Translations under genes and position numbers: made by a program
The notes under the pieces: model-generated
What the model saw: the letters and a program-made list of their open reading frames with translations, nothing else
Databases searched by the model: none
What the model was told of the DNA's origin: nothing
Shown here: positions 43,017 through 53,000 of the stretch, piece after piece
Layout: each line of letters begins with the position of its first letter
How positions within the stretch are numbered: position 1 is the stretch's first letter
Assembly (NCBI RefSeq): GCF_030814225.1
Contig: NZ_JAUSUR010000006.1
Location: 62,001-126,000, forward strand
Direction: 5' to 3'
DNA length: 64,000 bases
Source: Breznakia pachnodae
GTDB lineage: Bacteria; Bacillota_I; Bacilli_A; Erysipelotrichales; Erysipelotrichaceae

Positions 43017-44531
43017 CTATAGATTGTTTTCTTCCATCAGTTGTTCTGCATACTCTTTAGGTGAGTACCCTGTTAACTTTTTAAATACTTTTCCAAAGTA
43101 ACTTTGACTTTGAAAACCTAATACTGAAGATATTTCTTTAATTTTTTTATCATCTTTTAACATCTCTTTAGCCTTTTCAATTCTTATCTCCATAACTAAA
43201 TCCGTGAAGTTTTTTGATAAATTTGTATTTAAAAGTCTACTGACATAAAAAGGACTCACCCCTAAGTAATCAGCAACATTATTCAATGTTATTGGTTTAT
43301 TATAATTCAATGAAATATAATACAATGCCTTCTTTGTAAGTTTGTTAGATCCCATAAGTTCCTCCGATTCCAAATGTACTGTAAATACATGCATCAGATC
43401 TAAGAGTTTTTCATGTAAATTCTCATATGGATTTTCATAATTAATTGTCATATAATATTCTTTTTTATCTAGTGTCAATTTAAATTTTTTATTAAATGCA
43501 ATCAATAATTTATCATTAAACTCTTCAAGCAAACGAATGATTTTTTTTCGTTCAAAATATAGTAAATATAAATAGAAACGGTTTACTTCCTTCTCAATAG
43601 CTTTTTTATCATTCCGCAAAAAATCTGCAATTAATTGATCACAAACCTCATCGATATCATAGTTAGTTGTAGGATTAATTACCATTTTTTGTTGAGTCTG
43701 AAGATTGATTTGTTTTCCAATTGCATCAACAGCCTCTAAATAAGCATTATGAAAGTTTTCACAGCGATCATGAACCTTGCTTATACCCACATATTTATAG
43801 TCTAAGTTATATTCATGGATTAGATTATTCATTACTTTAATATCTGCTTCATTTGATACAGTTGAACCAACTATAAATAAAATATATAGTCCATAATAAT
43901 TATCATACATACTGTTATAACCTAATTCTTCAAAACGATCTGCAAGTTCTTTAATCATTTTCAAGTGAACAAATTCATTTTTGGCGACAATGCACATACA
44001 ACTGATTGGGCGCATGTTTAAAAGTAGAAATAATTTCTTTAACTCTGTTATTTCTTTGTTTTGAACGATACTATGAACACAGTCACTTTTAATTATTGGC
44101 TTTATCTCCTCTATCTTACTTACCAGTTGACTTGCCTGACGTTTTTCGCTTGCTTTGCTTTTTCTCATATCAATGATTTGTAAGAGCATATTATGAAGTG
44201 TATCCCCTGTTACTGGTTTTAAAATAAAGTCTTGTACACCTAAACGAATAGCTTCTTGTGCATACTCAAAATAATTGTAAGAAGTAAGAATTAAAAAGAT
44301 TGCTTCGTTTCTAATCTGTTTCATCATTCGAATTGTATCTAATCCATTAATTCCAGGCAAATTAATATCACTTAATACAATATCTATTTTATGTTTCTTA
44401 TATAACTTTAATCCCTCATAGCCATTTTCAACACTGTACACTTCTAAAGTATCTTTAAATTTTTCACATATCAGCGTTGCTAATGCTTCTCGTTCAATAA
44501 CTTCATCTTCAACTATTAGTAATTTATACAT
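43017..44531 (-). CDS. YesN-type response regulator (receiver plus AraC domain)
   Basis: A 504-residue regulator. The receiver domain (about 1-120) has acidic residues in VEDEVIERE, phosphoacceptor Asp in IVLSDINLPGINGL, Thr/Ser in LTSYN and Lys in LKPVTGD. The middle region (130-390) is a helical signal domain without recognised motifs. The C-terminal AraC DNA-binding domain (about 400-500) has two HTH motifs (LNNVADYLGVSPFYVSRLL; KIKEISSVLGFQSQSYFGKVFKKLTGYSP). Its start codon directly follows the kinase stop. It is the most likely binder of the tandem motif in front of the four genes of this locus. Confidence 0.93.
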   Translation of the reverse strand: MYKLLIVEDEVIEREALATLICEKFKDTLEVYSVENGYEGLKLYKKHKIDIVLSDINLPGINGLDTIRMMKQIRNEAIFLILTSYNYFEYAQEAIRLGVQDFILKPVTGDTLHNMLLQIIDMRKSKASEKRQASQLVSKIEEIKPIIKSDCVHSIVQNKEITELKKLFLLLNMRPISCMCIVAKNEFVHLKMIKELADRFEELGYNSMYDNYYGLYILFIVGSTVSNEADIKVMNNLIHEYNLDYKYVGISKVHDRCENFHNAYLEAVDAIGKQINLQTQQKMVINPTTNYDIDEVCDQLIADFLRNDKKAIEKEVNRFYLYLLYFERKKIIRLLEEFNDKLLIAFNKKFKLTLDKKEYYMTINYENPYENLHEKLLDLMHVFTVHLESEELMGSNKLTKKALYYISLNYNKPITLNNVADYLGVSPFYVSRLLNTNLSKNFTDLVMEIRIEKAKEMLKDDKKIKEISSVLGFQSQSYFGKVFKKLTGYSPKEYAEQLMEENNL

Positions 44532-46007
44532 TTAGTCCACCTCCAAATAGATGTCTATAATTGCTTCAAAACCACAATCTGGATAACTATTAAACGAAAC
44601 CTCTGCTTTCTTTCCATAAAACATTTTTACTCTTTGTAATACATTGTATAACCCTAAACTTGCTCGATGCTCTTGCTCACTAAAATCATTCAGTAAAATT
44701 TTCTCCAAAGCATCTGTATCAATCCCTTTCCCATTATCGCTTACGCTGATTAAAACATGTTGATTCTTATATTCAAACCTAATAATAACCTCTCCATCAT
44801 CAATTACTTCCTGTAATCCATGTTTGACTGCATTTTCCACCAGTGGTTGAACAATAAGACCAGGAACTTGGATGTTTGGTAAATTGTCATCTATAACTAG
44901 TTCAAAATTAATTCGCTTGTTAAACCTTAAATCTTGAATATAAATATAATTTTTAATAGCATCAATTTCACTATATAAACTACTTGTTTTATTTAACTTA
45001 TCTAATCCATACCTTAATAAATCACAAGTTTTACTTACCATACTGCTAGTCAATGTTGCATCTTCTGCACATGATGTTTTATATATCATATTCAATGTAT
45101 TAAATAAAAAATGAGGATTGATTTGATTCTGCAATAGTTTCAGTTCACTCTGCGCCAACAATTCATCTTTTTTTAAACTTTCGTTTTCTTTTTCTAGTAA
45201 GCGATTTCTTAACTCTGATTTTTCTTTTTCATTCACAACATTCTGTTTTACATCAACTGCCATATCATCAAGCGCATTACACAATACTTCCATTTCGCTA
45301 GAAGTATTCGATATTTCACTTAAGTCATAATCTCCATTACGAATTTGCTTGATATTCTTTAGAAGTGAATAAATTGGATCAGTAATTGATTTTACAGTTC
45401 TTATCGAATAGAAAATAATCCAACCGATTGCCAATAAAGCAATTATAATCGAAACAGTTAATACAAATTTTTCATTGTCTGCAATGTTTCCTCGATCCAT
45501 CTTCATTTGGGTTGTAAGATATTCATAATAGGTTGAGCTTGTCTTGTTAATTAATTCATACTGTTTAAGGAAATTATTATAATATGTTAAATATTCTCCC
45601 TGATTATTTCCTCTGACATCAATTGTTCCTTGTGCTGCTCCCTGATATGATTCCACCATATTATTCAATAACACAAATCGCCAATAAAAATCTGAATCTG
45701 TCTGCTTCTCTAGTTTTTTAGCATAATCCTTTGTTGCTTTAATATGCGTATTATATGTATCAAGATCTGCCTCATTATCAGTATAAAGATAGCTTTTTAA
45801 ACTATTATGAGATTGTTGCAGACTATTATAAAACTCACTTAAATCATCATACATCTGTATTGTTTTGGTATACATATTATTGGTAGTCTGGTTCAAAACA
45901 TAATAAAGAGTGATGAATCCTACTACAACAATTATTAAAATTGCATTGAGTCGAAAAAATTTCTTGCGAAAGCTTGATTTTTTACTTATTTTTTTCATCT
46001 TGTTCAT
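44532..46007 (-). CDS. YesM-type sensor histidine kinase
   Basis: A 491-residue membrane kinase. TM1 is at about 18-40 (LNAILIIVVVGFITLYYVL), then an extracellular helical sensor domain (about 45-180), TM2 (FVLTVSIIIALLAIGWIIFY), a HAMP linker and a short coiled coil. The phospho-acceptor His is in LQNQINPHFLFNTLNMI (His_kinase family of YesM/LytS); the ATPase domain has VQPLVENAVKHG, SDNGKGID and LGLYNVLQRV. Its 5' end overlaps the binding-protein gene by 26 bp. The external domain is well suited to contact the lipoprotein. Confidence 0.93.
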   Translation of the reverse strand: MNKMKKISKKSSFRKKFFRLNAILIIVVVGFITLYYVLNQTTNNMYTKTIQMYDDLSEFYNSLQQSHNSLKSYLYTDNEADLDTYNTHIKATKDYAKKLEKQTDSDFYWRFVLLNNMVESYQGAAQGTIDVRGNNQGEYLTYYNNFLKQYELINKTSSTYYEYLTTQMKMDRGNIADNEKFVLTVSIIIALLAIGWIIFYSIRTVKSITDPIYSLLKNIKQIRNGDYDLSEISNTSSEMEVLCNALDDMAVDVKQNVVNEKEKSELRNRLLEKENESLKKDELLAQSELKLLQNQINPHFLFNTLNMIYKTSCAEDATLTSSMVSKTCDLLRYGLDKLNKTSSLYSEIDAIKNYIYIQDLRFNKRINFELVIDDNLPNIQVPGLIVQPLVENAVKHGLQEVIDDGEVIIRFEYKNQHVLISVSDNGKGIDTDALEKILLNDFSEQEHRASLGLYNVLQRVKMFYGKKAEVSFNSYPDCGFEAIIDIYLEVD

Positions 46008-46932
46008 TTAAGTATTCTTCCACGTTCTCTTGATTAATCATCTTTAACTGTACGCTTTTCTTTTTTTCGCTCTCAACTTTTCCATTATTCAAGTAATCGT
46101 ATAGCATTGCTACAGAATCATATCCATAGTTATAAAATGAAGTGATAACACTTCCATCAATTTTTCCATCAGCAATCCCATCAATGGTCTGCGACATATT
46201 ATCAACACCATAAATTAAAATATCGTCTCGAATTCCCATTGCCTGTGCTACCTCACCACAAGAGATTGCAGATTCACCAGCAAAATTGATTGCAACATCT
46301 ACATCTGCTTCCTGAAGTGTATATTCCCATTCCCGTTTTGCTCTTACCGAATCTGACTTAGACTCTGTAATTTTCACAATTTCAAATCCTCCAGGGTGTT
46401 TTTCAAATACCTTTTTTAATTCTTCAATTTGTTGGGTTGCAATTTCAAAATCAATTTCAGCAACCTGAATTGCAACACTCAAATACTCGTCTTTTCCAAT
46501 TTGACGTTCAACATCTTCAAGAAATAACTCCGCCTGATCACTAAAGTTTTTTCCATAGTATAAATAACGTTCACTATCCTCCATATCAGAATCAACTAAT
46601 ACCACTGGTATATCACTACTATTTGCCTTGTTGATAATTTCAGGTGAAACAACTCCTTGAGTAATAATTGCATCAGCATGTTGTGCAATTGCTACATCCA
46701 TTACCTCTTCCATTGCTTCGGTATCAATTGTTGTTGGGCCAATCCAATCACATTTTAATTCATAATCATTACAAGCATCCATAAATCCAACTTTTGCATC
46801 TAACCATATTTCATGCTCACTTAGAGGTGTTGCAAACACAAAATATGAAAACTCTTCTTTTTTAGTAGTTGTTTCACTGTCGCTGGAACAAGCCGAAAGT
46901 ATCAATACTACTATCAGTATAACTTTTTTCAT
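45982..46932 (-). CDS. Sugar-binding lipoprotein of a three-component sensor
   Basis: A 316-residue lipoprotein: signal peptide MKKVILIVVLILSACSS with lipobox LSAC, then a type-1 periplasmic binding fold of the ribose/xylose class (AIITQGVVSPEIINKAN, IPVVLVDSD, VAINFAGESAISCGEVAQAMG, ILIYGVDNMSQTID). There is no ABC permease or ATPase nearby. The gene is fused by overlap to the histidine kinase. A binding protein dedicated to a LytS/YesM kinase and YesN regulator is known from the xylose system XylFII-LytS-YesN of Clostridium beijerinckii. I infer it binds a sugar released by the GH89 enzymes, perhaps GlcNAc or a mucin fragment. Confidence 0.88.
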   Translation of the reverse strand: MKKVILIVVLILSACSSDSETTTKKEEFSYFVFATPLSEHEIWLDAKVGFMDACNDYELKCDWIGPTTIDTEAMEEVMDVAIAQHADAIITQGVVSPEIINKANSSDIPVVLVDSDMEDSERYLYYGKNFSDQAELFLEDVERQIGKDEYLSVAIQVAEIDFEIATQQIEELKKVFEKHPGGFEIVKITESKSDSVRAKREWEYTLQEADVDVAINFAGESAISCGEVAQAMGIRDDILIYGVDNMSQTIDGIADGKIDGSVITSFYNYGYDSVAMLYDYLNNGKVESEKKKSVQLKMINQENVEEYLNEQDEKNK

Positions 46933-47032
46933 ATGTCCTCCCTCAATTTAATGACCTCTCTCAATTTAATTATATAACATAAGCATTATATTTATAAGTT
47001 GTTAATCTTTTTTGCTTGCCCTCTTTAATTTT

Positions 47033-47083
47033 ATTATATAGATATTTGGATAGTAATATCTTATCTTTATTGGTAAAATGTTG
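47033..47083 (-). promoter_or_regulatory. YesN-type operator and promoter of the sensor operon
   Basis: Copies ATAGTAATATCTTA (47050-47063) and TTGGTAAAATGTTG (47070-47083), 20 bp apart; TATAAT on the minus strand at 47033-47038, 11 bp from the proximal copy. It implies positive autoregulation. Confidence 0.7.
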
Positions 47084-47137
47084 CACTTTTAACAAGATAA
47101 TAAGAAATAGTTGAGTTTATCAGTAAAATAAATAAAA

Positions 47138-47164
47138 GCATATCAACCTTTCCGTTCATATGCT
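47138..47164 (-). terminator. Terminator of the surface esterase gene
   Basis: Arms AGCATAT/ATATGCT with a 13-base loop, followed by TTTATTTATT on the minus strand. It separates the esterase transcript from the sensor operon promoter. Confidence 0.6.
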
Positions 47165-47187
47165 CTTAATTATATTTGTGTACTTTC

Positions 47188-49836
47188 TTATCTGCTATTA
47201 ACTCTTTTCATTCTATATGATAGATATCCTAAACTAATAATTATCATTCCTATTAATATTGATATATTTGTAGTATCACCAGTTTTGATTCCAACATCAC
47301 CAATGGAAGCATTGGAACTATCACTTTTATTAGGCACTTTTGTAGAATCAACTACTATATCAGCCTTCTTTCTTACTAACTGATTATGTGCTTCTTGAAG
47401 AGTTTGGATGGAATCATCCACTTCTTCTTGAGTTAAATCTTCTTTTTTTAATACTTCTCTTGCCTTATCTAATTCAGATTGTAACAGATTCCAGCTCTCT
47501 TTTGTGTACTCTGATTCTATTAGACTTGATAATTCATTAACTAACTCATCTAGTTTTACTTTATCTACTTTATCTACTTTATCTACTTTATCTGCATTTT
47601 GTAGCACTAAAGAATCATTTGCATTTATTAATGTTGTTAAGGCTTCTTCAACTTGTTTTTGTGTTGCGTTCGCATCATTCGCAATTGTTTGAGCCACTCT
47701 TAAAGCTTCTTCAAATGTTGTCCAACTGATAGGAGTGTAGTCACTCTCTACTTTGTTTGAAATATCATTTAATAAGTTAACCAAATCTTTTATATTTGCT
47801 CTTTTTACTAATAAATCATTTGCTGATTGTAAATCTGCTTTTGCAGTGTTAACAGCAGTTTGACTTGCATTTTTATCAACTAATACTTCTTTAGCATTTG
47901 CCAGAGATTTATTTAATACAGTCCAACTATTTGGTGTATAATCAATTTCATGTAAGGCCGTTACAACATCAATAAGCGCTTTTAACTCGCTTGTATTTGA
48001 ACGTTTGTCTAATTTGTCAATTGCGCTCTGCAACATAATTATCGCTTCATTAACATCATCTTGTGAAACATTACTGTCGTTTAATACGTCATTTGCTGCC
48101 TTTAATTGATTCATCAGTATATTCCAACTATTAGGAGTATACTCTATTTCATCTAACTTTTCTATATCATCAACCAAGACTTGAAGATTTGTTTTATCAA
48201 CTAATCGATCTGATAATTTCTGAGAAAATAACCAATCAATAAGTCCGTCTTCAGAAGCAGCTTGATTCCATATGATATGATCTGCATCTGTGTATGTAGT
48301 AAATTTAATTTTCTCGCCACCAGCTTCAATAATTGCATTGTACATCGTTTCAGTTCCGCTGTAAGGCACTACATTGTCCTTTGTTCCATGAAATGTCCAA
48401 ATTGGAATATCTTTCAAAATATCCGCTTTATTTTCATCACCACTTCCACAAATAGCAACTGCTGCTGCAAACACATCACTATGCCTTGTGATTAAATCCC
48501 ATGTTCCAAATCCTCCCATAGATAAACCAAATGCATAGATTCGATCATCATCAGTATTGTATTCACTTTGTATATTACCTAGTATATTCATTACTGACTT
48601 TAACTGCACCTCAGAAACTTCATCACTGTTGTAGCAGCCTTTCGTCCAATCCGTTTCAACCCATCTTTTTCCTGTTGGACACTGTGGTGCAATGACAATT
48701 GCTTCCTTTACACCATCTTGTGTATTGAATAATGGTTGAATTGCATTTTTCAATTGTGATTCATTATTATTTCCTCTTTCTCCAGCACCATGCAAAAATA
48801 CAATTACAGGATATTCCTTTGTTGAATCATAATTTTCTGGGACATATAGTCTATAAGGCATTTCATCCTCACTTCCATCGTTGTAAATTCTTTTTTCCAT
48901 ATCCTCATAAACGTTCACATGTTTAATCTCTAACGACTCAAATGCGCTTTGAAGTAAATGATAGTATTTTTGTATTTTTACTAAATCTTTACTATTCTCA
49001 TTTATTAATTCATTTGCTAAAATCAGGTTTTCTTTTACTATCTTATAACTATCTTTAGTGTAGTTATCTATGGATAAATCTGATACCTTTTCAACTAATG
49101 ATTTCAGACTATCCAAATCAATTCCCTCATTTGATGCAACAATCTTTGCTTTTTTATTCTCCGCTTGCGATTCTTTACTATGTATCATCAATCCAGTATT
49201 TGCAGAATATTTTGCAGTAATAAAAATTGTTAGTTCACTCTCACCACTATCTACAAGGTCTATTATAGTAGAGGATATATCTCTTTTAAGATGTTTCTCT
49301 GCGTCATCTTTGAATTCATACTCATCTCCTTGATCAATATAAAATGTAAATATTTCATTCGTATTATCACGTGATATTGAAGAAGGTTTTGTATTCCAAG
49401 TTATTGTAGTTTCATCCCAACTTGTATCGGTTGTATAATGAAAAACATAACCTTGGTTTGCAACTGTGTAATTTAAATTTTTGAATACATCCAATTCAAG
49501 TGTGAATGTATCTAAATTGTTTGTTTCAATTTCCTCCTTAGTTGGTAAATCAAATTTCATTACACTTATGATTTCATCATTTCCACTATATCTGGTATTT
49601 AATACTCTATATCCTTTTCCTTCATATTCTTTTCCATGAGCTGCAGTTATATCTTCATAATTATATTTATTATTTGCTCTACTCCCATTTCGTACAAAAG
49701 CATCTTCTTTTACTATATACTCAATAGTGTTTTCTTCTGCAGAAACCATAAACTCAGATGTATTAGTATTCATAAAAACTGAAAACAATAAAAATGCTGA
49801 AATACAAATATTTATAATCTTATTTCTCTTTTTCAT
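47188..49836 (-). CDS. Surface esterase with CBM96-like, FIVAR and alpha/beta-hydrolase domains
   Basis: An 882-residue secreted protein: signal peptide (1-33), CBM96/DNRLRE-type domain (about 37-235) very like that of the two GH89 proteins, a FIVAR-like repeat (245-303), then an alpha/beta hydrolase (about 312-535). The hydrolase begins YRLYVPENYDSTKEYPVIVF, has the oxyanion HGAGERG motif and the nucleophile Ser439 in GLSMGGFG, and Asp487 and His520 (YTDADH) complete the triad. Four FIVAR repeats and a GIKTGDTTN tail follow. It resembles feruloyl/acetyl-xylan esterase and poly-hydroxyalkanoate depolymerase-like enzymes. In this locus it may remove O-acetyl groups from mucin sugars; that is inference. 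A 9-bp repeat array (47558-47593) sits in the third linker. Confidence 0.88.
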   Translation of the reverse strand: MKKRNKIINICISAFLLFSVFMNTNTSEFMVSAEENTIEYIVKEDAFVRNGSRANNKYNYEDITAAHGKEYEGKGYRVLNTRYSGNDEIISVMKFDLPTKEEIETNNLDTFTLELDVFKNLNYTVANQGYVFHYTTDTSWDETTITWNTKPSSISRDNTNEIFTFYIDQGDEYEFKDDAEKHLKRDISSTIIDLVDSGESELTIFITAKYSANTGLMIHSKESQAENKKAKIVASNEGIDLDSLKSLVEKVSDLSIDNYTKDSYKIVKENLILANELINENSKDLVKIQKYYHLLQSAFESLEIKHVNVYEDMEKRIYNDGSEDEMPYRLYVPENYDSTKEYPVIVFLHGAGERGNNNESQLKNAIQPLFNTQDGVKEAIVIAPQCPTGKRWVETDWTKGCYNSDEVSEVQLKSVMNILGNIQSEYNTDDDRIYAFGLSMGGFGTWDLITRHSDVFAAAVAICGSGDENKADILKDIPIWTFHGTKDNVVPYSGTETMYNAIIEAGGEKIKFTTYTDADHIIWNQAASEDGLIDWLFSQKLSDRLVDKTNLQVLVDDIEKLDEIEYTPNSWNILMNQLKAANDVLNDSNVSQDDVNEAIIMLQSAIDKLDKRSNTSELKALIDVVTALHEIDYTPNSWTVLNKSLANAKEVLVDKNASQTAVNTAKADLQSANDLLVKRANIKDLVNLLNDISNKVESDYTPISWTTFEEALRVAQTIANDANATQKQVEEALTTLINANDSLVLQNADKVDKVDKVDKVKLDELVNELSSLIESEYTKESWNLLQSELDKAREVLKKEDLTQEEVDDSIQTLQEAHNQLVRKKADIVVDSTKVPNKSDSSNASIGDVGIKTGDTTNISILIGMIIISLGYLSYRMKRVNSR
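47558..47593. repeat. Tandem 9-bp repeat inside the esterase gene
   Basis: ACTTTATCT occurs four times without a break on the plus strand, giving the repeated tripeptide DKV in the protein. As 9 bp is a multiple of 3, copy-number change by slippage would alter linker length without frameshift. Confidence 0.9.
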
Positions 49837-49885
49837 AAAGTTCTCCTTTTCTTTGTATTAACTTCTCATCTAATTTTTATTTTTT

Positions 49886-49894
49886 CCACCTCCC
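49886..49894 (-). promoter_or_regulatory. Orphan Shine-Dalgarno box in the esterase leader
   Basis: GGGAGGTGG about 30 bases after the predicted transcription start, 50 bases before the esterase start codon, matching the position in the GH89-1 leader. Confidence 0.5.
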
Positions 49895-49927
49895 AATCGT
49901 TTCAATCAGATACTTAAATATAGTTTT

Positions 49928-49978
49928 ATTATATTTACATTGTCTTAGTGATATCTTGCTATAATTGGTAAATTATTA
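49928..49978 (-). promoter_or_regulatory. YesN-type operator and promoter of the esterase gene
   Basis: Copies TTAGTGATATCTTG (49945-49958) and TTGGTAAATTATTA (49965-49978), 20 bp apart; TATAAT on the minus strand at 49928-49933, 11 bp from the proximal copy. Confidence 0.72.
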
Positions 49979-49989
49979 ACTTTAAACAT

Positions 49990-50023
49990 AAAAAGAAGAC
50001 TGTCCAAACTGAACAATCTTCAT
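49990..50023 (-). terminator. Terminator of GH89-2
   Basis: Minus-strand stem GAAGATTGTTC/GGACAGTCTTC followed by TTTTTATG, 10 bp after the stop at 50033. Confidence 0.7.
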
Positions 50024-50032
50024 TTTTGAGTT

Positions 50033-53000
50033 TTATTTTCTTATACTGTTTTTCTTCTTTCTATATACGATATAACCCATACTTAATACTAACATTCCTA
50101 ACAATAGCGATAAATTCGTAGTATCTCCTGTATCAGTGCCACTTATACTTTCATTCTCTGAAGCACTGTCATTTGTCTTAGGATCATTTGCTGGGTTTCC
50201 ATTATCACCAGGTTTTGGTTTTTCTGTAGGTGATGATTTCACTTTCAAGTCTTTAATTGCTTTTGACAACTCATTATATGCATTATCTATTTCTTCTTGA
50301 CTTGATGCAGTTTCTACTGCTGTTTTTGCATTTTCTAAAGCTTTATTCAAAACATCAACACTTTCTGTAGTATATTTGCTAAGATCTATTTTCGATACAC
50401 TATTGATTAAATCATTAAGTTTTACTGTATCCAATTCGCTTGGTTTATTAACTTCTAGTTCATCAATGGCACCTTGTAGTTCTTTTGTCATGTCATCTAC
50501 TTCTTTTTGTGTAGGTGTTCCTTTTACTAATTCCTCAGCTTTATTAATAGCTGTAAGCAGTTTATTTGCACTCTCCTCTGTATAATTATTCAAATCAAAT
50601 GATTTCGCTACAGTAATTGTTTCTTCAAGCTTCGTAAGATCTACTAACGTTTTTTCAACTAAAGCATCTTTCGCATCACTTAACTTATCATATGCGACAT
50701 CTACTTCACTTTGTAACACATCTTCTTGTTTTATGATTGATTTAGCTTCATCTAAAGATGTTTCTAACACTTGCCAACTTTCTTGAGTATATGCATCCTT
50801 ATCAAGTTTAGAAATTTCATCTATTAATTTTTCTAAAGATTCTGTATTAGCTTTTTCATATAGTGAACCATATACTTCCAATTCACGTATTCCATAAGAA
50901 GCTCTCTTTCCATCACTACCAACTGTAATATCTGTTGGTACTACTTTGATATATCTTATATTTCTTTTTTCTAATAAGTAATTGTCTTCTTTATCGTTTG
51001 GCAAGTTCTCAGTTGTCTTTTCACTATATTTATCCCATTTTTCTCCATCTTTACTCACATAGATTTCATACTTATACCAAAGACTACCAGATGGGAATTT
51101 TAATCTGATTTCTTCAATATTGTAATCACCCTCTAAGTCAATAATTGCCCAACCTGGAACAATTGGATCATGTTGATATGGTTTTCCTGTAGGACTCAAT
51201 CTTCCTGCATTCCATCCCGTTCCAATATCACCGTCATTGATTTTTGTAGGTTCTCCTGCAGTTCCATTGTGAGCTTCCACAGGTTTATTAAGTGCTAGAT
51301 TCACCATACCATTTAAATCTAATGATACTAAATGATCATATAAATTCCAATAGACAGAATTGAGATCATCTGGTCCAGCACCTTGTTCAATAGCATCTTC
51401 TGCATTTTGAATTAACTTCTCTAGTTGTTCTATTTGTGATGATGAATTTGAATTTAAATTTAATTCTTCTATTGCATTTATAAATCTGGTTAATTGCTCT
51501 GCATCCGGTAACGTTCGTTCTCCATAAACTCTAAGTTCTTTTATACTTATTTCCATCTTTTCTTCATTATCTAAATGTTTAGAATCTTTTGTACCTACAA
51601 CTTTAACAAATCTAGCCATGTCATTATTTACTGTAATTATATCTCCAGATTCACTATGCAATTCTTCTGAAGTTTTTTCACCAATTTTGGTCCAGTCTTT
51701 GCCATTCGTACTTATATAAACTTCATAATTATAATATCTATCTTCAATATCATTAAATACAATGTTTACTTTTGATAATTGAAATTCTGCAACTAAATCA
51801 ACAATAACTTCAGGTTTTACTACCTTGTCTTTTTCTTTAGTTGCACTAACTGTTATTGATGTATCCGTATTTCCATCTGTTGCAAATCTAGATTTTCCAG
51901 TAATTTTCTTTGAATTCACATCCACTGGTTTATTAAGAGCTAAGTTTCCTGCATCTGGACTTAATCCTTCTGTTATTGAACAGTTTTCAATTACCATATC
52001 AACGACAGCTCTCACTTCTTCTGGTGAATCTTTTGCAGTTCTTGAATACTCTTGATCACCCAGCACCCATTTCCATTCATAATCAAAATGATAACGTTGA
52101 CTTCTTGGTTCAGTAGTAGTGCCATTTGCTAAATCATTCTCAACTAAATTTACATATTCTTCCCAGTGGTGTTTATGTAAATCTAAGAACATTCCTTCAT
52201 AATTACGCCATCCATACTCTTTTAAACCAGCATTTGGATTTGTACCCCATGTTGTAATTAATGTTTTTGCATTTATTTTAAATAGGTCTTTTGAGAAGTC
52301 ATCATAGTCAGCTACCCGATCTGTAGCTTTTCCAATCCATTCTCCTGCAAGTTGATCTTTATCAGTTGCCTGCACTTCATTTAGTACATCAAATGCTTTT
52401 AAGAACTTCTCTTTTTCGGCACTGTAAGCTTCTAAAGAACCATTGTTTTTTGCAGTAATTAAATTATTGTTTGATAATACTGCATAATTACTTACATGTT
52501 GTCGCATAATTTCTCTTAAGTCATACAGATAGCACTCGCTATCTTTAAATTTATCATAATCTTCAGCAAGCAATTTAAATGCAGTTTCCAATTTATCAGC
52601 ACCATAACTTATATTTTTAGTACTTTGGAACTGTGGACGACTATTTTTCAAACCAAATATTTCTTCTGTATGTCTCACTCCATGGTTATAGTTTGAGTCT
52701 TTCATCATTTGCCATGCTAATCGAGCATTTTCACTAATGCCACCATAACGTCTTTCTATATAACCATTTAGCCATTGGTTTAAATCAAAATCTTCATCCG
52801 CCCAAGCTAAATCAAATATCAAGTCATAAAGAACAGGATTATCATATGTTCCTTCTGAGATAATTCCAATTCCTTTCATATGTTTACTTTCTTTTTGAGC
52901 CTTTAAGACATCATCTACCATAACTTGCATTTGTCCATTCATTGTTGGGTTACCACCAAAGTTTCCTAACAGACACCAAGCCCAGTCGGTTCCATTGAAT

